From NCBI GenBank assembly GCA_050049775.1, contig JASFVP010000012.1:1-64000 (forward strand): a stretch of 64,000 nucleotides of DNA, given 5' to 3'. Source of the stretch: JABDQZ01 sp050049775. GTDB taxonomy: Bacteria; Pseudomonadota; Gammaproteobacteria; Chromatiales; Chromatiaceae. Positions 47,526 through 57,664 of this stretch are shown here, piece by piece. The first letter of the stretch is position 1, and each line of letters starts with the position of its first letter. A program made the position numbers and the translations under genes. The notes beneath the pieces were generated by a model. That model was not told where the DNA came from. It searched no databases and saw nothing but the letters and a program-made list of their open reading frames with translations.

Positions 47526-50500
47526 CTACAGGCCGAGTTCCTGCCAGCGCTTTTCAATACGTTTGACCGACACCGGATAAGCGGTCTTGAGTTCCTGGGC
47601 AAACAGGGACACGCGCAGTTCCTCGAGCATCCAGCGAATCTCCTCCAGGCGTTCATCGACACGTCCCTGCTTGACCGCGGCTGCCTCCCGCTCCTGCCAG
47701 CGTTGCTGGATGTCGGCCATGGCACGCATCTGCTGCTGGTCACGCGCCGCCGCATGAGCGAGCTTACCGAAACGCAAGGTCAGCGCCTTGAGATAACGCG
47801 GGTACTGCGCCAGATACTGCATGTCGACCTGCTGTAAAAAGCCCTGATACACCAGCCGGTCGAGCTGCTGGTGCATGTCGGCCACCGATGCCATCCAGTT
47901 GATCTGCTTGACCTGTGTCAACTGCTTGCGCAGTTGCTGATACAAGTCCAGCACCTCTCCGAGCATGCGACAGCTGTCGTCGGCGATCGCCATGAGTTGC
48001 GGCTTGCCCTGTTGCAGGCGCTGCTCAAAATCCGCTTGGCTGCGGATGTCGTTTGCATCGGCAAGAAAAGTACGCGCAAAAATCCACCACACCAGTTCAT
48101 CCTGCACATCGCTGATTTGTTCGATGCGCAAGCTCATATCCGATTGCGGTACCTTGGCATACTGCAAACGCATGCGCTGCAGGCCCGGCAGGTGCTTTTT
48201 CAGGTCACGCACATGCTGTGGCATTTGCAACATGAACAACCGTAACAGACCACGGCGGTGAGCAATACGCGCGGCCGGCCTGGCATCAAGTATGCGCAAG
48301 GCCACGCTGTCACCTTCATCGACCAGCGCCGGAAACCCGCTGAGTTTAAAGCCATCACGTTGCACTTCAGCACTGTCAGGAATGTCGCCAAAACACCAGT
48401 CACGACAACCGCTGATCTCGCCTTCGGTGACCGGCAATTGCTGGAACTGCTGTTGCACCTGCCCTTCGAACTGCTGTTGCAACGCATGCAAATCGCGATT
48501 GCCGGCCAACAGCTTGTGATTGGCATCGACCACCTTGAAATTCATGCGCAGATGCTTGTCGAGCTGTTCAGCCTGCCACAGGTCCTCGGGCACATGAATG
48601 CCGGTCATGCGCTTGATCGCCGTGCCTAGCTGTTGCACCAACGGCAACTCCGAGGGCTGCAACTGCGCCAGCAGGCGATCGGCAAAATCCGGGATCGGTA
48701 CAAAGTGCTTGCGATAGGTCTTGGGTAATGCCTTGAGCAAGGCAATGAGCTTTTCACGCAACAACCCCGGCACCAGCCAGTCGCTGTGCAAGCCGGACAC
48801 CTGGTTCAATAACGGCAATGGAATCACCAGGCTGACGCCGTCTTCATCGGTTTGCGGATCAAAATGATATTCCAGCGGCAGGCGTAACGAACCCAGCTGC
48901 AGGTAATCGGGAAACTCATCACGATTGATGGCTTCGGCGTCCTGGCGCATGACATCCTCGATACGCATATGCAGCAGCTTGGGTTGTTGCTGTACCGCCT
49001 GGCGCAGCCATTTTTCAAATTGCGGCTTGCTGTAAATGTCGTCCGGGATACGCTCGTCATAATAAGCATACAGCTGTTCGGTATCGACCAGGATGTCCGG
49101 CCGCCGCGCACGCGCTTCCAGATCGTGCACATAATCAAGCAGCTCGCGGTTGTAACGCCAGAATTTGGCGCGTGTGTCGAAGTCGCCTTCCACCAGCGCA
49201 AAGCGGATGAAAATCTCACGCGCCTCCACCGGATTGATCGGCCCGTAATTGACGCGGCGACCACTGACCAGCGTCAGACCATACAGCGTGACTTTTTCAT
49301 AAGCGCCGACCTGGCCGCGCTTGCTTTGCCAATGCGGTTCGGAATAACTGCGTTTGACCAGATGGCCGGACAGGGACTCGACCCATTGCGGCTCGATTTT
49401 GGCGGCAGTGCGCGCATACAGACGCGTGGTTTCCACCAGCTCGGCCGCCATGACCCACTTCGGTTGCGCCTTGAACAGCACCGAACCCGGAAACAGGTAA
49501 AAGCGGCTGTTGCGTGCGCCGAGGTAGTCGGCATCCTTGCCCTGCTGCTTGAAACCAACGTGGCTTAACAGGCCCGATAGCAGACTCAGGTGAATGCTGT
49601 CGTATTCGGCGTCCCGCTCGTTTTCGTGGTAACCCATGTCGTGCAGCTGCGCCTGGATCTGCTGGTGAATATCGAACCACTCCTGCACGCGCGTCGGCGA
49701 CAGGAAACGGCTGCGGCAATAATCGCGGAACTTGCGTTTCGATAAATGCCGCTGTTTTTCCTGCAGATGGCGCCACAACAGGTCGAAGCCAAGAAAGTCT
49801 GACGACTCGTGGCGAAACTCCTGATGCGCTTCATCGGCCTGTTGCTGTTTTTCCAGCGGCCGGTCGCGCGGGTCCTGCACTGCCAGCGCGGCGGCAATCA
49901 CCAGCACTTCGCGCAGGCAGCCGTTGTTCGCCGCCTCGAGCAACATGCGTGCGATACGTGGGTCGACCGGCAGGCGCGCCAGCAGTTTGCCAAGATGGGT
50001 AACGCGTTCTTCGGTATCGACCGCGCCGATTTCATGCAATACACGATAACCGTCCTTGATCAGGCGCATATCGGGTGGGTCGACCAGCGGGAAATTACGG
50101 ATCTCGCCAAAGCCGAGAATCTTCATCTGCAAAATCACGGTTGCGAGATTGGTGCGCTGGATTTCCGGCTCGGTGAACTCGGCGCGGTTGAGAAAATCGT
50201 CTTCGCTGTAAAGCCGTATACAAATGCCTTCGGCGACACGACCACAGCGCCCCATACGCTGGTTGGCGCTGGCCTGCGAAACACGCTCCACCGGCAGACG
50301 CTGCACCTTGGCGCGATGGCTGTAACGGCTTATGCGCGCGTAACCGGCATCAATCACATAGCGAATGCCCGGCACCGTCAGTGAGGTTTCCGCGACATTG
50401 GTGGCCAGCACGATGCGACGCAATGCGGTCGGTTTGAAAATGCGGCCCTGCTCGGCCGGACTCAGGCGTGCATACAGTGGCAACACTTCGGTGGCCGACA

Positions 50501-51422
50501 TTTTGTGCTTGCGCAGGGTCTCGGCGGTTTCGCGAATTTCACGTTCACCCGATAAAAACACCAGAATGTCGCCGCGACCGTCACGGCCGAGTTCGTCGAT
50601 GGCGTCAACGATCGCCTGCTGCATGTCCTCGTCGCGCTCGCTGGCCGATTCGGTATCCGGTGGGCGGTAACGCACTTCAACCGGAAAGGTACGGCCGGAA
50701 ACATTGATGATCGGTGCGTCGTTAAAAAACTTCGCAAAACGTTCGGGGTCAATCGTCGCCGAGGTGATGATGAGTTTCAGCTCGGGCCGGCGCAGCAGCA
50801 ACTGGCGCAGGTAACCGAGCAGGAAATCGATGTTGAGACTGCGCTCGTGCGCCTCATCGATGATCAGGGTGTCGTATTCGTTAAGCCATTTGTCCTGCTG
50901 GATTTCCGCCAGCAACATACCGTCGGTCATGAGCTTGATGCGGCTGGCCGGCTTGACCTGCTCCTTGAAGCGCACCTTGTAGCCGACGACTTCGCCAAGC
51001 GGGCGTTGCAATTCAGCACTGATGCGAGTCGCCAGGCTGCGCGCAGCGATGCGCCGCGGCTGGGTGTGGCCGATACGGCCGTATATGCCGCGGCCGAGCG
51101 ACAGGCAGATTTTCGGCAACTGGGTGGATTTACCGGAGCCGGTTTCGCCGCACAACACCAGCACCTGATGTTTTTCGATCAACGCGCTGATCTGTTCGAG
51201 CTCGGCCGTGATTGGCAGGTCTTCGGGAAACTCAACCTGCTCGATAAGCTCGCGCCGCGCCTGTGCGATGGCAGTCGACTGGGCAATCTGCTCATGCAGG
51301 CGCTGCAACGCGGCGTCGACGTCTGCGCCCTGCTGCTGGCGTTTCTCGAGATTGTGTAAACGCCGACGGTATTTGTGCCGGTGCTGCAATAAGCAGGCGT
51401 CGAGCTGGTCAACTTCCATCAT
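47526..51422 (-). CDS. hrpA: ATP-dependent RNA helicase HrpA, 1298 aa
   Basis: DEAH-box helicase with Walker A CGETGSGKSTQLPK (about residue 92), the DEAH box IIDEAHERSLN, SAT in TSATIDPERF, and the Q-rich motif VI SQASANQRMGRCGRVAEGIC. The large C-terminal half (OB-fold and DUF3418-type regions) gives the usual HrpA length of about 1300 residues. HrpA resolves stalled or collided ribosomes and unwinds RNA. The start (ATG at 51420-51422 or the next one) is uncertain because no strong ribosome site is visible. It lies to the left of pntB with an intervening hairpin. Confidence 0.95.
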   Translation of the reverse strand: MMEVDQLDACLLQHRHKYRRRLHNLEKRQQQGADVDAALQRLHEQIAQSTAIAQARRELIEQVEFPEDLPITAELEQISALIEKHQVLVLCGETGSGKSTQLPKICLSLGRGIYGRIGHTQPRRIAARSLATRISAELQRPLGEVVGYKVRFKEQVKPASRIKLMTDGMLLAEIQQDKWLNEYDTLIIDEAHERSLNIDFLLGYLRQLLLRRPELKLIITSATIDPERFAKFFNDAPIINVSGRTFPVEVRYRPPDTESASERDEDMQQAIVDAIDELGRDGRGDILVFLSGEREIRETAETLRKHKMSATEVLPLYARLSPAEQGRIFKPTALRRIVLATNVAETSLTVPGIRYVIDAGYARISRYSHRAKVQRLPVERVSQASANQRMGRCGRVAEGICIRLYSEDDFLNRAEFTEPEIQRTNLATVILQMKILGFGEIRNFPLVDPPDMRLIKDGYRVLHEIGAVDTEERVTHLGKLLARLPVDPRIARMLLEAANNGCLREVLVIAAALAVQDPRDRPLEKQQQADEAHQEFRHESSDFLGFDLLWRHLQEKQRHLSKRKFRDYCRSRFLSPTRVQEWFDIHQQIQAQLHDMGYHENERDAEYDSIHLSLLSGLLSHVGFKQQGKDADYLGARNSRFYLFPGSVLFKAQPKWVMAAELVETTRLYARTAAKIEPQWVESLSGHLVKRSYSEPHWQSKRGQVGAYEKVTLYGLTLVSGRRVNYGPINPVEAREIFIRFALVEGDFDTRAKFWRYNRELLDYVHDLEARARRPDILVDTEQLYAYYDERIPDDIYSKPQFEKWLRQAVQQQPKLLHMRIEDVMRQDAEAINRDEFPDYLQLGSLRLPLEYHFDPQTDEDGVSLVIPLPLLNQVSGLHSDWLVPGLLREKLIALLKALPKTYRKHFVPIPDFADRLLAQLQPSELPLVQQLGTAIKRMTGIHVPEDLWQAEQLDKHLRMNFKVVDANHKLLAGNRDLHALQQQFEGQVQQQFQQLPVTEGEISGCRDWCFGDIPDSAEVQRDGFKLSGFPALVDEGDSVALRILDARPAARIAHRRGLLRLFMLQMPQHVRDLKKHLPGLQRMRLQYAKVPQSDMSLRIEQISDVQDELVWWIFARTFLADANDIRSQADFEQRLQQGKPQLMAIADDSCRMLGEVLDLYQQLRKQLTQVKQINWMASVADMHQQLDRLVYQGFLQQVDMQYLAQYPRYLKALTLRFGKLAHAAARDQQQMRAMADIQQRWQEREAAAVKQGRVDERLEEIRWMLEELRVSLFAQELKTAYPVSVKRIEKRWQELGL

Positions 51423-51451
51423 GCCAATCTGCCGCTTGCCACACACTCACG

Positions 51452-51471
51452 CAGGCCGCGTTTGCGGCCTG
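51452..51471 (-). other. Hairpin between pntB and hrpA
   Basis: An 8-bp stem CAGGCCGC/GCGGCCTG with a 4-nt loop follows the pntB stop on the minus strand. There is no T-tract, so it may be a weak terminator or mRNA 3' stabiliser. Confidence 0.55.
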
Positions 51472-51481
51472 TAAACACAGG

Positions 51482-52885
51482 CTAGTGGCCACCACCCTTG
51501 AGTGCACTGACCATGCCTTCGATGGTGTCTTTGGCATCACCGAAGATCAACGAACAGTTGTCCTGGTAGAACAGCAGGTTGTCGACACCGGAATAACCGG
51601 GGCTCATGGAGCGTTTGAGGAAGTAGACATTGCGCGCCTTGCCGGCTTCCAGGATCGGCATGCCGTAGATCGGACTGGAGCTGTCGGACTTGGCAGCCGG
51701 GTTGACCACGTCATTCGCGCCGACCACCAGCACGACGTCGGTGCTCGCGAAGTCAGGGTTGATTTCGTCCATCTCCTGCACGTGATCGTAAGGAATGTCG
51801 GCCTCGGCCAGCAGCACGTTCATATGGCCCGGCATACGACCGGCCACCGGGTGTACGCCAAATTTCACTTCGACGTCGCGCTCCTCAAGCAACTCCATGA
51901 GTTCCTTGAGCGCGTGCTGTGCCTGCGCCACCGCCATGCCGTAGCCGGGCACGATGATGACGCGGTTGGCGTCTTCCATCCAATAGACCGCATCCTCGAC
52001 CGAGGCGGATTTGACGCCTTTTTCCTGCGCCGAAGCGGCGGCACTGACTTCACCGCCGGAATCGCTGCCAAAGCCACCGAACACGACGTTGATGATGGAT
52101 CGATTCATCGCCTTGCACATGATGTAGGACAGGATGGCGCCGGAAAAACCGACAATGGCGCCGACGATGATCAGCAGGTTGTTGCCGAGCGTGAAGCCGG
52201 TCGCCGCCGCCGCCCAGCCCGAGTAACTGTTGAGCATGGACACGATCACCGGCATGTCGGCGCCACCGATCGGGATGATCAGCGTGAAACCCAGCACAAA
52301 CGCCAGCAGCGTCATGATTGACAACGACAGCATGCTGCCGGTCATGGCAAAGTGCACACCGAGTGCGATGGTCACCAACGCCAGCAGCGCATTGAGCTGA
52401 TGCTGGCCGGCAAACTTGACCGGCCTGCCGGAGATAATGCCCTGCAGCTTGCCGAACGCAATCACCGAACCGCTGAAAGTGATCGCACCGATGATGATGC
52501 CGGCAGACAGTTCGGCCATGAGCACCGCATTCAACTGGCCGGCCGCCTGCTTGTTGAGGAAGGTACCGATCGCCACCAGCACCGCCGCCATACCGACAAA
52601 GCTGTGCAAGGCGGCCACCAGTTGCGGCATGGCGGTCATTTCGACGCGCGCCGCCAGGATGGAACCGATCACGGCGCCGGCAGCGACACCGGCAATGATA
52701 AAGCCATACGACTGCACTTCACTGCCGAGCAGTGTGGCGGCAATCGCAATCGCCATACCGGCCATGCCGTAATAATTGCCCTGGCGCGCAGACGACGGGT
52801 GCGTCAGGCCCTTGAGTGCCAGGATGAACAGCACTGCTGAAATCAGATAGGCGATCGCCTGGGTATTGCTTGAAAACTCCATCAA
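51482..52885 (-). CDS. pntB: NAD(P) transhydrogenase subunit beta, 467 aa
   Basis: About nine N-terminal membrane segments (domain II) are followed by the NADP(H)-binding domain III, with VIIVPGYGMAVAQAQHAL, KFGVHPVAGRMPGHMNVLLA, VVLVVGANDVVNPAAKS and RSMSPGYSGVDN, all typical. It couples hydride transfer between NAD(H) and NADP(H) to proton flow. The gene is the last of pntAaAbB and lies 7 bp after pntAb. Confidence 0.96.
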   Translation of the reverse strand: MMEFSSNTQAIAYLISAVLFILALKGLTHPSSARQGNYYGMAGMAIAIAATLLGSEVQSYGFIIAGVAAGAVIGSILAARVEMTAMPQLVAALHSFVGMAAVLVAIGTFLNKQAAGQLNAVLMAELSAGIIIGAITFSGSVIAFGKLQGIISGRPVKFAGQHQLNALLALVTIALGVHFAMTGSMLSLSIMTLLAFVLGFTLIIPIGGADMPVIVSMLNSYSGWAAAATGFTLGNNLLIIVGAIVGFSGAILSYIMCKAMNRSIINVVFGGFGSDSGGEVSAAASAQEKGVKSASVEDAVYWMEDANRVIIVPGYGMAVAQAQHALKELMELLEERDVEVKFGVHPVAGRMPGHMNVLLAEADIPYDHVQEMDEINPDFASTDVVLVVGANDVVNPAAKSDSSSPIYGMPILEAGKARNVYFLKRSMSPGYSGVDNLLFYQDNCSLIFGDAKDTIEGMVSALKGGGH

Positions 52886-52892
52886 TCAGGCC

Positions 52893-53183
52893 TCACTTCT
52901 TGTCTTTTTTCTTGAACATGGCAAGCATGCGATTGGTCACCAGAAAGCCGCCGAACACGTTGATCGAAGCCAGCAACACGGCAAAGAAGCCCATGATTTC
53001 CGCGGCGGTGCCAACTTCCTCGAGGCCGGTCACCAGCAAGGCGCCGACGATAACAATGCCGGAGATGGCGTTGGTCAGCGCCACCAGCGGCGTATGCAAT
53101 GCCGGGGTCACGCCCCAGATGACGTAGTAGCCGATAAAGCAGGCGAGAACAAAAACATAGAGTGCGACTAGAGTATCAGGCAT
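52893..53183 (-). CDS. pntAb: NAD(P) transhydrogenase subunit alpha, membrane part (PntAb), 96 aa
   Basis: Three membrane segments (LVALYVFVLACFIGYYVIWG, PLVALTNAISGIVIVGALLV, AEIMGFFAVLLASINVFGGF) correspond to the membrane domain II portion that is fused to the alpha subunit in E. coli but separate here. The end FLVTNRMLAMFKKKDKK is normal. It lies 3 bp after pntAa. Confidence 0.95.
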   Translation of the reverse strand: MPDTLVALYVFVLACFIGYYVIWGVTPALHTPLVALTNAISGIVIVGALLVTGLEEVGTAAEIMGFFAVLLASINVFGGFLVTNRMLAMFKKKDKK

Positions 53184-53186
53184 GAT

Positions 53187-54338
53187 TTAACCTTCTTTGG
53201 ATTCATCAGTGGCTTTGGATTCATCATTGGGTGGGGCGTCCTGGCGGTGATCTTTCACCAGCGCCGCGAGAGTGATTTCGTCAGCGGCGAAATCCTTGAA
53301 AACCAGACCGTCATCGGTCGTATCCACCATGATGTCGAGCAGATTGGCGATGTTCCTGGCATAAAACGCACTGGCGTCGGCCGGAATCATAGATGGGTAA
53401 TTGGTGTGGCCGATGATGATGACCCCGTGTTTTTCGACCACCTTGCCGCATTCGGTCAGCGGACAGTTGCCGCCATTGGCAGCCGCCAAATCGACAATAA
53501 CCGAACCTTCGCGCATATTTTTCACGACTTCTTCGGTAATCAACACCGGCGCCGGACGGCACGGAATCAGTGCGGTCGAGATAATGATGTGCGCCTTGGA
53601 CAATTCATCGGCCAGCATCTGTTGCTGTTTCTGCTTGGCTTCGTCGGACAGTTCGCGCGCATAGCCACCCTCGCCGGCACCGCTCTCGCCAAGATCCAAC
53701 ACGATCGGCTTGGCGCCAAGCGATTGAATCTGTTCATTAACTTCGGGGCGCACGTCATAGGCAAACACCTCGCCACCGAGCCGCCGCGCCGTCGCGATCG
53801 CCTGCAAGCCGGCTACACCGACACCCAGAATGACGACGCGCGCCGGTTTGGCCGAGCCGGCCGAAGTCATCATCAGCGGCACAAAACGGCCATAGTGCAC
53901 CGCCGCTTCCAGCACGGCGCGGTAGCCGGCGATGTTACTTTGTGACGACAAAGCATCCATCGACTGGGCCCGCGAAATTCTCGGGATTTTCTCCATCGCC
54001 ATGAAACGAATCTGCTTGTCGTAAATCGCAGTATGCACCTCATCGTCTTCACAGGATTCGATGTGACCGATGACCACCGCCTTGTCCGCCATGGTCTGGA
54101 CTTCCGCCAGAGTCGGCTTACGCACCTTGACGACGATGTCGGCGGCCAGCGCCTCGCTCGCAGTCACCAGCGAGGCGCCCGCCTCCCGGTAGGCCTCATC
54201 GGTGTAGTGAGAACCGGTGCCAGCGCCTTGCTCGACCAGGACGCTAAAGCCGTTCTTTACCAGTTTCCCGACCACCTCGGGAGTGGAAGCCACCCGGGCT
54301 TCACCTTCAACAATTTCTTTTGGAACACCAATTTTCAT
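53187..54338 (-). CDS. pntAa: NAD(P) transhydrogenase subunit alpha, NAD(H)-binding part (PntAa), 383 aa
   Basis: The domain I signature is present: MKIGVPKEIVEGEARVAST, RAQSMDALSSQSNIAGYRAV, VVILGVGVAGLQAIATARRLG, and ALIPCRPAPVLITEEVVKNM. The tail after residue 365 is acidic and repetitive (ESKATDESKEG). It supplies the NAD(H) site in the cytoplasm. First gene of pntAaAbB; an alanine-dehydrogenase-like fold is shared with the family. Confidence 0.96.
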   Translation of the reverse strand: MKIGVPKEIVEGEARVASTPEVVGKLVKNGFSVLVEQGAGTGSHYTDEAYREAGASLVTASEALAADIVVKVRKPTLAEVQTMADKAVVIGHIESCEDDEVHTAIYDKQIRFMAMEKIPRISRAQSMDALSSQSNIAGYRAVLEAAVHYGRFVPLMMTSAGSAKPARVVILGVGVAGLQAIATARRLGGEVFAYDVRPEVNEQIQSLGAKPIVLDLGESGAGEGGYARELSDEAKQKQQQMLADELSKAHIIISTALIPCRPAPVLITEEVVKNMREGSVIVDLAAANGGNCPLTECGKVVEKHGVIIIGHTNYPSMIPADASAFYARNIANLLDIMVDTTDDGLVFKDFAADEITLAALVKDHRQDAPPNDESKATDESKEG

Positions 54339-54509
54339 TCTTTTTGCCAGTCAAATTTTGAGACTTGAATTTGCAGATTATCTCTCGTCCGGGCATGGCT
54401 TCACAAGGCGTTTTTCCGGTAAAACACGTTGAAAAATAACGCTAAAGCTTGCAAGACGAATGCCGCTAGTAGATTGAGACAAACCTATCGAGCTTTTCAG
54501 GGAGATCGC

Positions 54510-55367
54510 ATGCTCCTCAACAAAATCCGGGTGACGCTGTCATTACTGCTGATCTGCTCCTCAGCACTGCAGGCTGAGAACATCGAGTTGAGAACGGATA
54601 AAAACCTTGTTATTACCGCGGATTTCATGGCCGGCGAAAATAACGCCAATCCGGTGCTTATCTTACACGGTTTCCTGCAAACCAAGGAATTTCCGACCGT
54701 AGCCCGGCTCGCCGCCAGTTTGCACGATTCCGGCCACACGGTGCTGGCACCGACGCTGTCACTGGACATCGGTCGCCGCGGCAAAAGCCTCGCCTGCGAA
54801 GCCATCCACACGCATGACATCGACAAGGATGCGACGGAAATCCGCCAGTGGGTCAGCTGGCTGAAACAGCAAACCGGCAAGCCGGTGGTATTAATTGGCC
54901 ACAGTGCCGGCAGCCTGGTGTTGCTCAACTACCTGAAGCAATACGGCAATGAAGATATCGCTCACGCCGTGCTGATCAGCATGAAGTATTTCTCCGAGGG
55001 GCCACTTGCCTATGAGACCCCGAAACATGCCGAACTGGCAAAAAATCACCTGGACCGTGGCATCGATCCGCTCAATACCTATGCCCTGTCGTTTTGTAAA
55101 ACCTACCCGACAACTGCAAGCGCCTTTCTGTCCTATTACGACTGGGACCGGCAACAGGTGGCAATCGTGGCAAAAAAATACGCCAGCCTCATCACCAGTG
55201 TGATCGGCACCAATGACAAACGCATCAGCCCTGACTGGCGCGAGGAACTCAGCAAGAATGGCATTGGCGTATTGACCGTGGAAGGCGCCAATCATTTTTT
55301 TGATCAGGCGCATGAGTTCGATCTGCTTGATATCGTGGAACAAGTGCTATCTGACATTTCGCACTGA
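54510..55367 (+). CDS. Exported alpha/beta hydrolase, 285 aa
   Basis: A signal peptide (VTLSLLLICSSALQA) leads to an alpha/beta-hydrolase fold. The oxyanion region NPVLILHGFLQTKEF, the nucleophile elbow VVLIGHSAGSLVLL (Ser in GHSAG) and the final His in VEGANHFFDQAHEF are all present; the acid is probably Asp in VIGTNDKRISPDW. It may be an esterase or lipase of unknown substrate. The ATG at 54510 follows GGGAGATCGC. The following GGDEF-EAL gene starts 2 bp after its stop, so they form an operon. Confidence 0.9.
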   Translation: MLLNKIRVTLSLLLICSSALQAENIELRTDKNLVITADFMAGENNANPVLILHGFLQTKEFPTVARLAASLHDSGHTVLAPTLSLDIGRRGKSLACEAIHTHDIDKDATEIRQWVSWLKQQTGKPVVLIGHSAGSLVLLNYLKQYGNEDIAHAVLISMKYFSEGPLAYETPKHAELAKNHLDRGIDPLNTYALSFCKTYPTTASAFLSYYDWDRQQVAIVAKKYASLITSVIGTNDKRISPDWREELSKNGIGVLTVEGANHFFDQAHEFDLLDIVEQVLSDISH

Positions 55368-55369
55368 TC

Positions 55370-57640
55370 ATGTCTCTTACAATTCGACAATACGCCCTGC
55401 TGTTTTCACTGCTGACGCTGGTATTGCTGACGGCATTCATCTTGAAAACCAGCAAAGAATTCGAAGCCACACGCAACAACATTTTCGAATCCCAGAAAGT
55501 CTCGGCCGCCAAGGAATTACAACACGCCATCAACCAGACAGCCTCCTTGCTGGAGGAAAACACCCGCAAGCTGGCCGAATGGGAAGAGATTCACCAGCAA
55601 ATCGACAATCCGGAATACTTTGCCTACTGGTATACCTCACGACTGCGCCACACTGCCAGCGAGAACATTCGATACCTGCAGGACCTGATGTTGTACGACC
55701 CCCAGGGCAAGGCGCTGGCCCGGCTGTCAGACAGCAGCTTGCCCTACGAGATTGAAAAAGAAGGGCTGCAACAAGGTTCCTACAAATTCAGCATCGATGG
55801 GGACCTGGTGTTTACCATTCCGGTGCTGGGCTACAATGACGCAAACAACGTGCTTGGCTTTCTCTCAATACGCACACAGTTCTTTCGCCTGATGAAAGAA
55901 CAAAGCCAGTTCTACTACATCAAGCCCGAGTCGCTGCAACTGAATTTCTCGCCGGCACAGAGCAACGACCGCCACATCGATCCGCAGTACATCAGTTATG
56001 ACATCGTCAGCACACCGGAAATCGTGCAGCTCGAGCAGCAATTGCGAAGTTCCATTATTAACCTGGCGCTGGTGATCGGCCTGCCCGGGCTGATCCTCTA
56101 CTCACTGCTGGTGTTTATCGTCAGCGTACCGATCAACGGCATCCGCAAGTACCTGGACGAACTGCGCCACGACCGCAGCCTGCACAGCAATAACGAGGTC
56201 TATAACTCATTTTTTGAAGTCAAGGAATTGCAGGCTGTGTGCCAGTCCCTGCATGCCTATCATGAAGAACTGTTTGACACACATGCCATCCTGGATGAAA
56301 AGAACAAGGCCTTATGGGACCAGGCCCACCATGATGCGCTGACCGGTACGTTCAACCGCAGGGCCTTTGACGACCAGTGGCGCAATCTCAATGACCTGCT
56401 GGCCGAACATCGCGTACGAGTCTGCTTCATGTTGTTTGACGTCAATCAGTTCAAGTCGATTAACGACACCTACGGCCACCAGATCGGCGACCAGGTGCTG
56501 ATCGGCATTTCCGAATGCATCAATCTGTCCTTGCGCAAGGGTGAGCATCTGTTCCGACTGGGCGGCGACGAATTCGCCACCTTCCTGATCGATTGCGACA
56601 CCGACAAGGCGCTGACCATCGCCAACCGCTGCCTCAAGGCAATCGAGCAATATTCGTTTGAAAGCGTCGGTATGCCTGAACCGGTACGTATCAGCATCGG
56701 TATATCGCATGCCTCCGATGACAGCCCGGAATCTTTCCAGAACCTGCAATGGCAGGCGGATGCGGCAATGTATACCGCCAAACGCCCGGGCACCTCCAAT
56801 ATCGTCGTTTTCAACGATGACATGAGCGAAGACTCCAAGGGCATACTGTCAAGCTGGCTCAGCAATACCGTCTACCAGGCCATCGACAAGGGCATCGGCC
56901 TGGTGCTGCACTACCAGCCGATCATTGACTTCAGTAACAACGGCATTTGCTATTACGAGGCGCTGGTGCGCATCGAGACAGAAAACGAAGTGATCACACC
57001 CGGCAGCATTTTCAATGTCGTCGAAGCGCGTCATTTTGAGGTGGAAATGGACCGGGCCGTCATCAGCCAGCTGACCCGGGACCTGAAGGCTGGCAAAATC
57101 CCGCCTGGCACCGGCGCCTCGCTCAACCTGTCCGGCCCGACGCTTATCAAACCTCAAGTACTGGAATGGCTGCAACCGCTGTGCGCTTTCGTCAAGGATT
57201 ACAAACTGGTGATCGAAGTCACCGAAACCGCCTTGATCACGGAACTGCAACGCGCCACCGATCATTTAAAGAAAATGCAGAAGCTCGGTTTTACCATTGC
57301 GCTGGACGATTTCGGCAGTGGTTACTCCTCGGTCAAATACCTGGCTTCCATGCCGGTTGACGTGGTCAAGTTCGACATCTCACTGGTGCAATGCCTGCTC
57401 GATGACAAACAGCGTCTCATGGTCACGCGTCTGGCGCAGATGATCAGCGAAGCCGGCCACCAACTGATTGCCGAAGGCATCGAGGACAAGACCTTGTTGA
57501 ATCTGGTGTTGGCCACCGGTTTTGATTTTGGCCAGGGCTTCCTGTTCGGCCATGCCCAGGAGACCCCGCTGGAAGATCCGGGAGTGAACCGGACCTTTAT
57601 CGAATCCCTGCCGCAGCAGGCGCGCCTGTCGTTTCGCTAA
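55370..57640 (+). CDS. GGDEF-EAL c-di-GMP signalling protein with periplasmic sensor, 756 aa
   Basis: Two membrane segments (YALLFSLLTLVLLTAFI and LALVIGLPGLILYSLLVFIV) enclose a periplasmic region of about 200 residues that resembles CHASE4-type sensors. The diguanylate-cyclase domain has an intact GGDEF (LGGDEFATFL, about residue 403), and the EAL domain keeps YYEALVRIE, ETALI, and DDFGSGYSSVKYL with the later KFDISLV, so phosphodiesterase residues look intact. The net activity cannot be read from sequence. It is co-transcribed with the hydrolase gene. Confidence 0.95.
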   Translation: MSLTIRQYALLFSLLTLVLLTAFILKTSKEFEATRNNIFESQKVSAAKELQHAINQTASLLEENTRKLAEWEEIHQQIDNPEYFAYWYTSRLRHTASENIRYLQDLMLYDPQGKALARLSDSSLPYEIEKEGLQQGSYKFSIDGDLVFTIPVLGYNDANNVLGFLSIRTQFFRLMKEQSQFYYIKPESLQLNFSPAQSNDRHIDPQYISYDIVSTPEIVQLEQQLRSSIINLALVIGLPGLILYSLLVFIVSVPINGIRKYLDELRHDRSLHSNNEVYNSFFEVKELQAVCQSLHAYHEELFDTHAILDEKNKALWDQAHHDALTGTFNRRAFDDQWRNLNDLLAEHRVRVCFMLFDVNQFKSINDTYGHQIGDQVLIGISECINLSLRKGEHLFRLGGDEFATFLIDCDTDKALTIANRCLKAIEQYSFESVGMPEPVRISIGISHASDDSPESFQNLQWQADAAMYTAKRPGTSNIVVFNDDMSEDSKGILSSWLSNTVYQAIDKGIGLVLHYQPIIDFSNNGICYYEALVRIETENEVITPGSIFNVVEARHFEVEMDRAVISQLTRDLKAGKIPPGTGASLNLSGPTLIKPQVLEWLQPLCAFVKDYKLVIEVTETALITELQRATDHLKKMQKLGFTIALDDFGSGYSSVKYLASMPVDVVKFDISLVQCLLDDKQRLMVTRLAQMISEAGHQLIAEGIEDKTLLNLVLATGFDFGQGFLFGHAQETPLEDPGVNRTFIESLPQQARLSFR

Positions 57641-57664
57641 ACCGTACGGTCAGATATTGGCCGA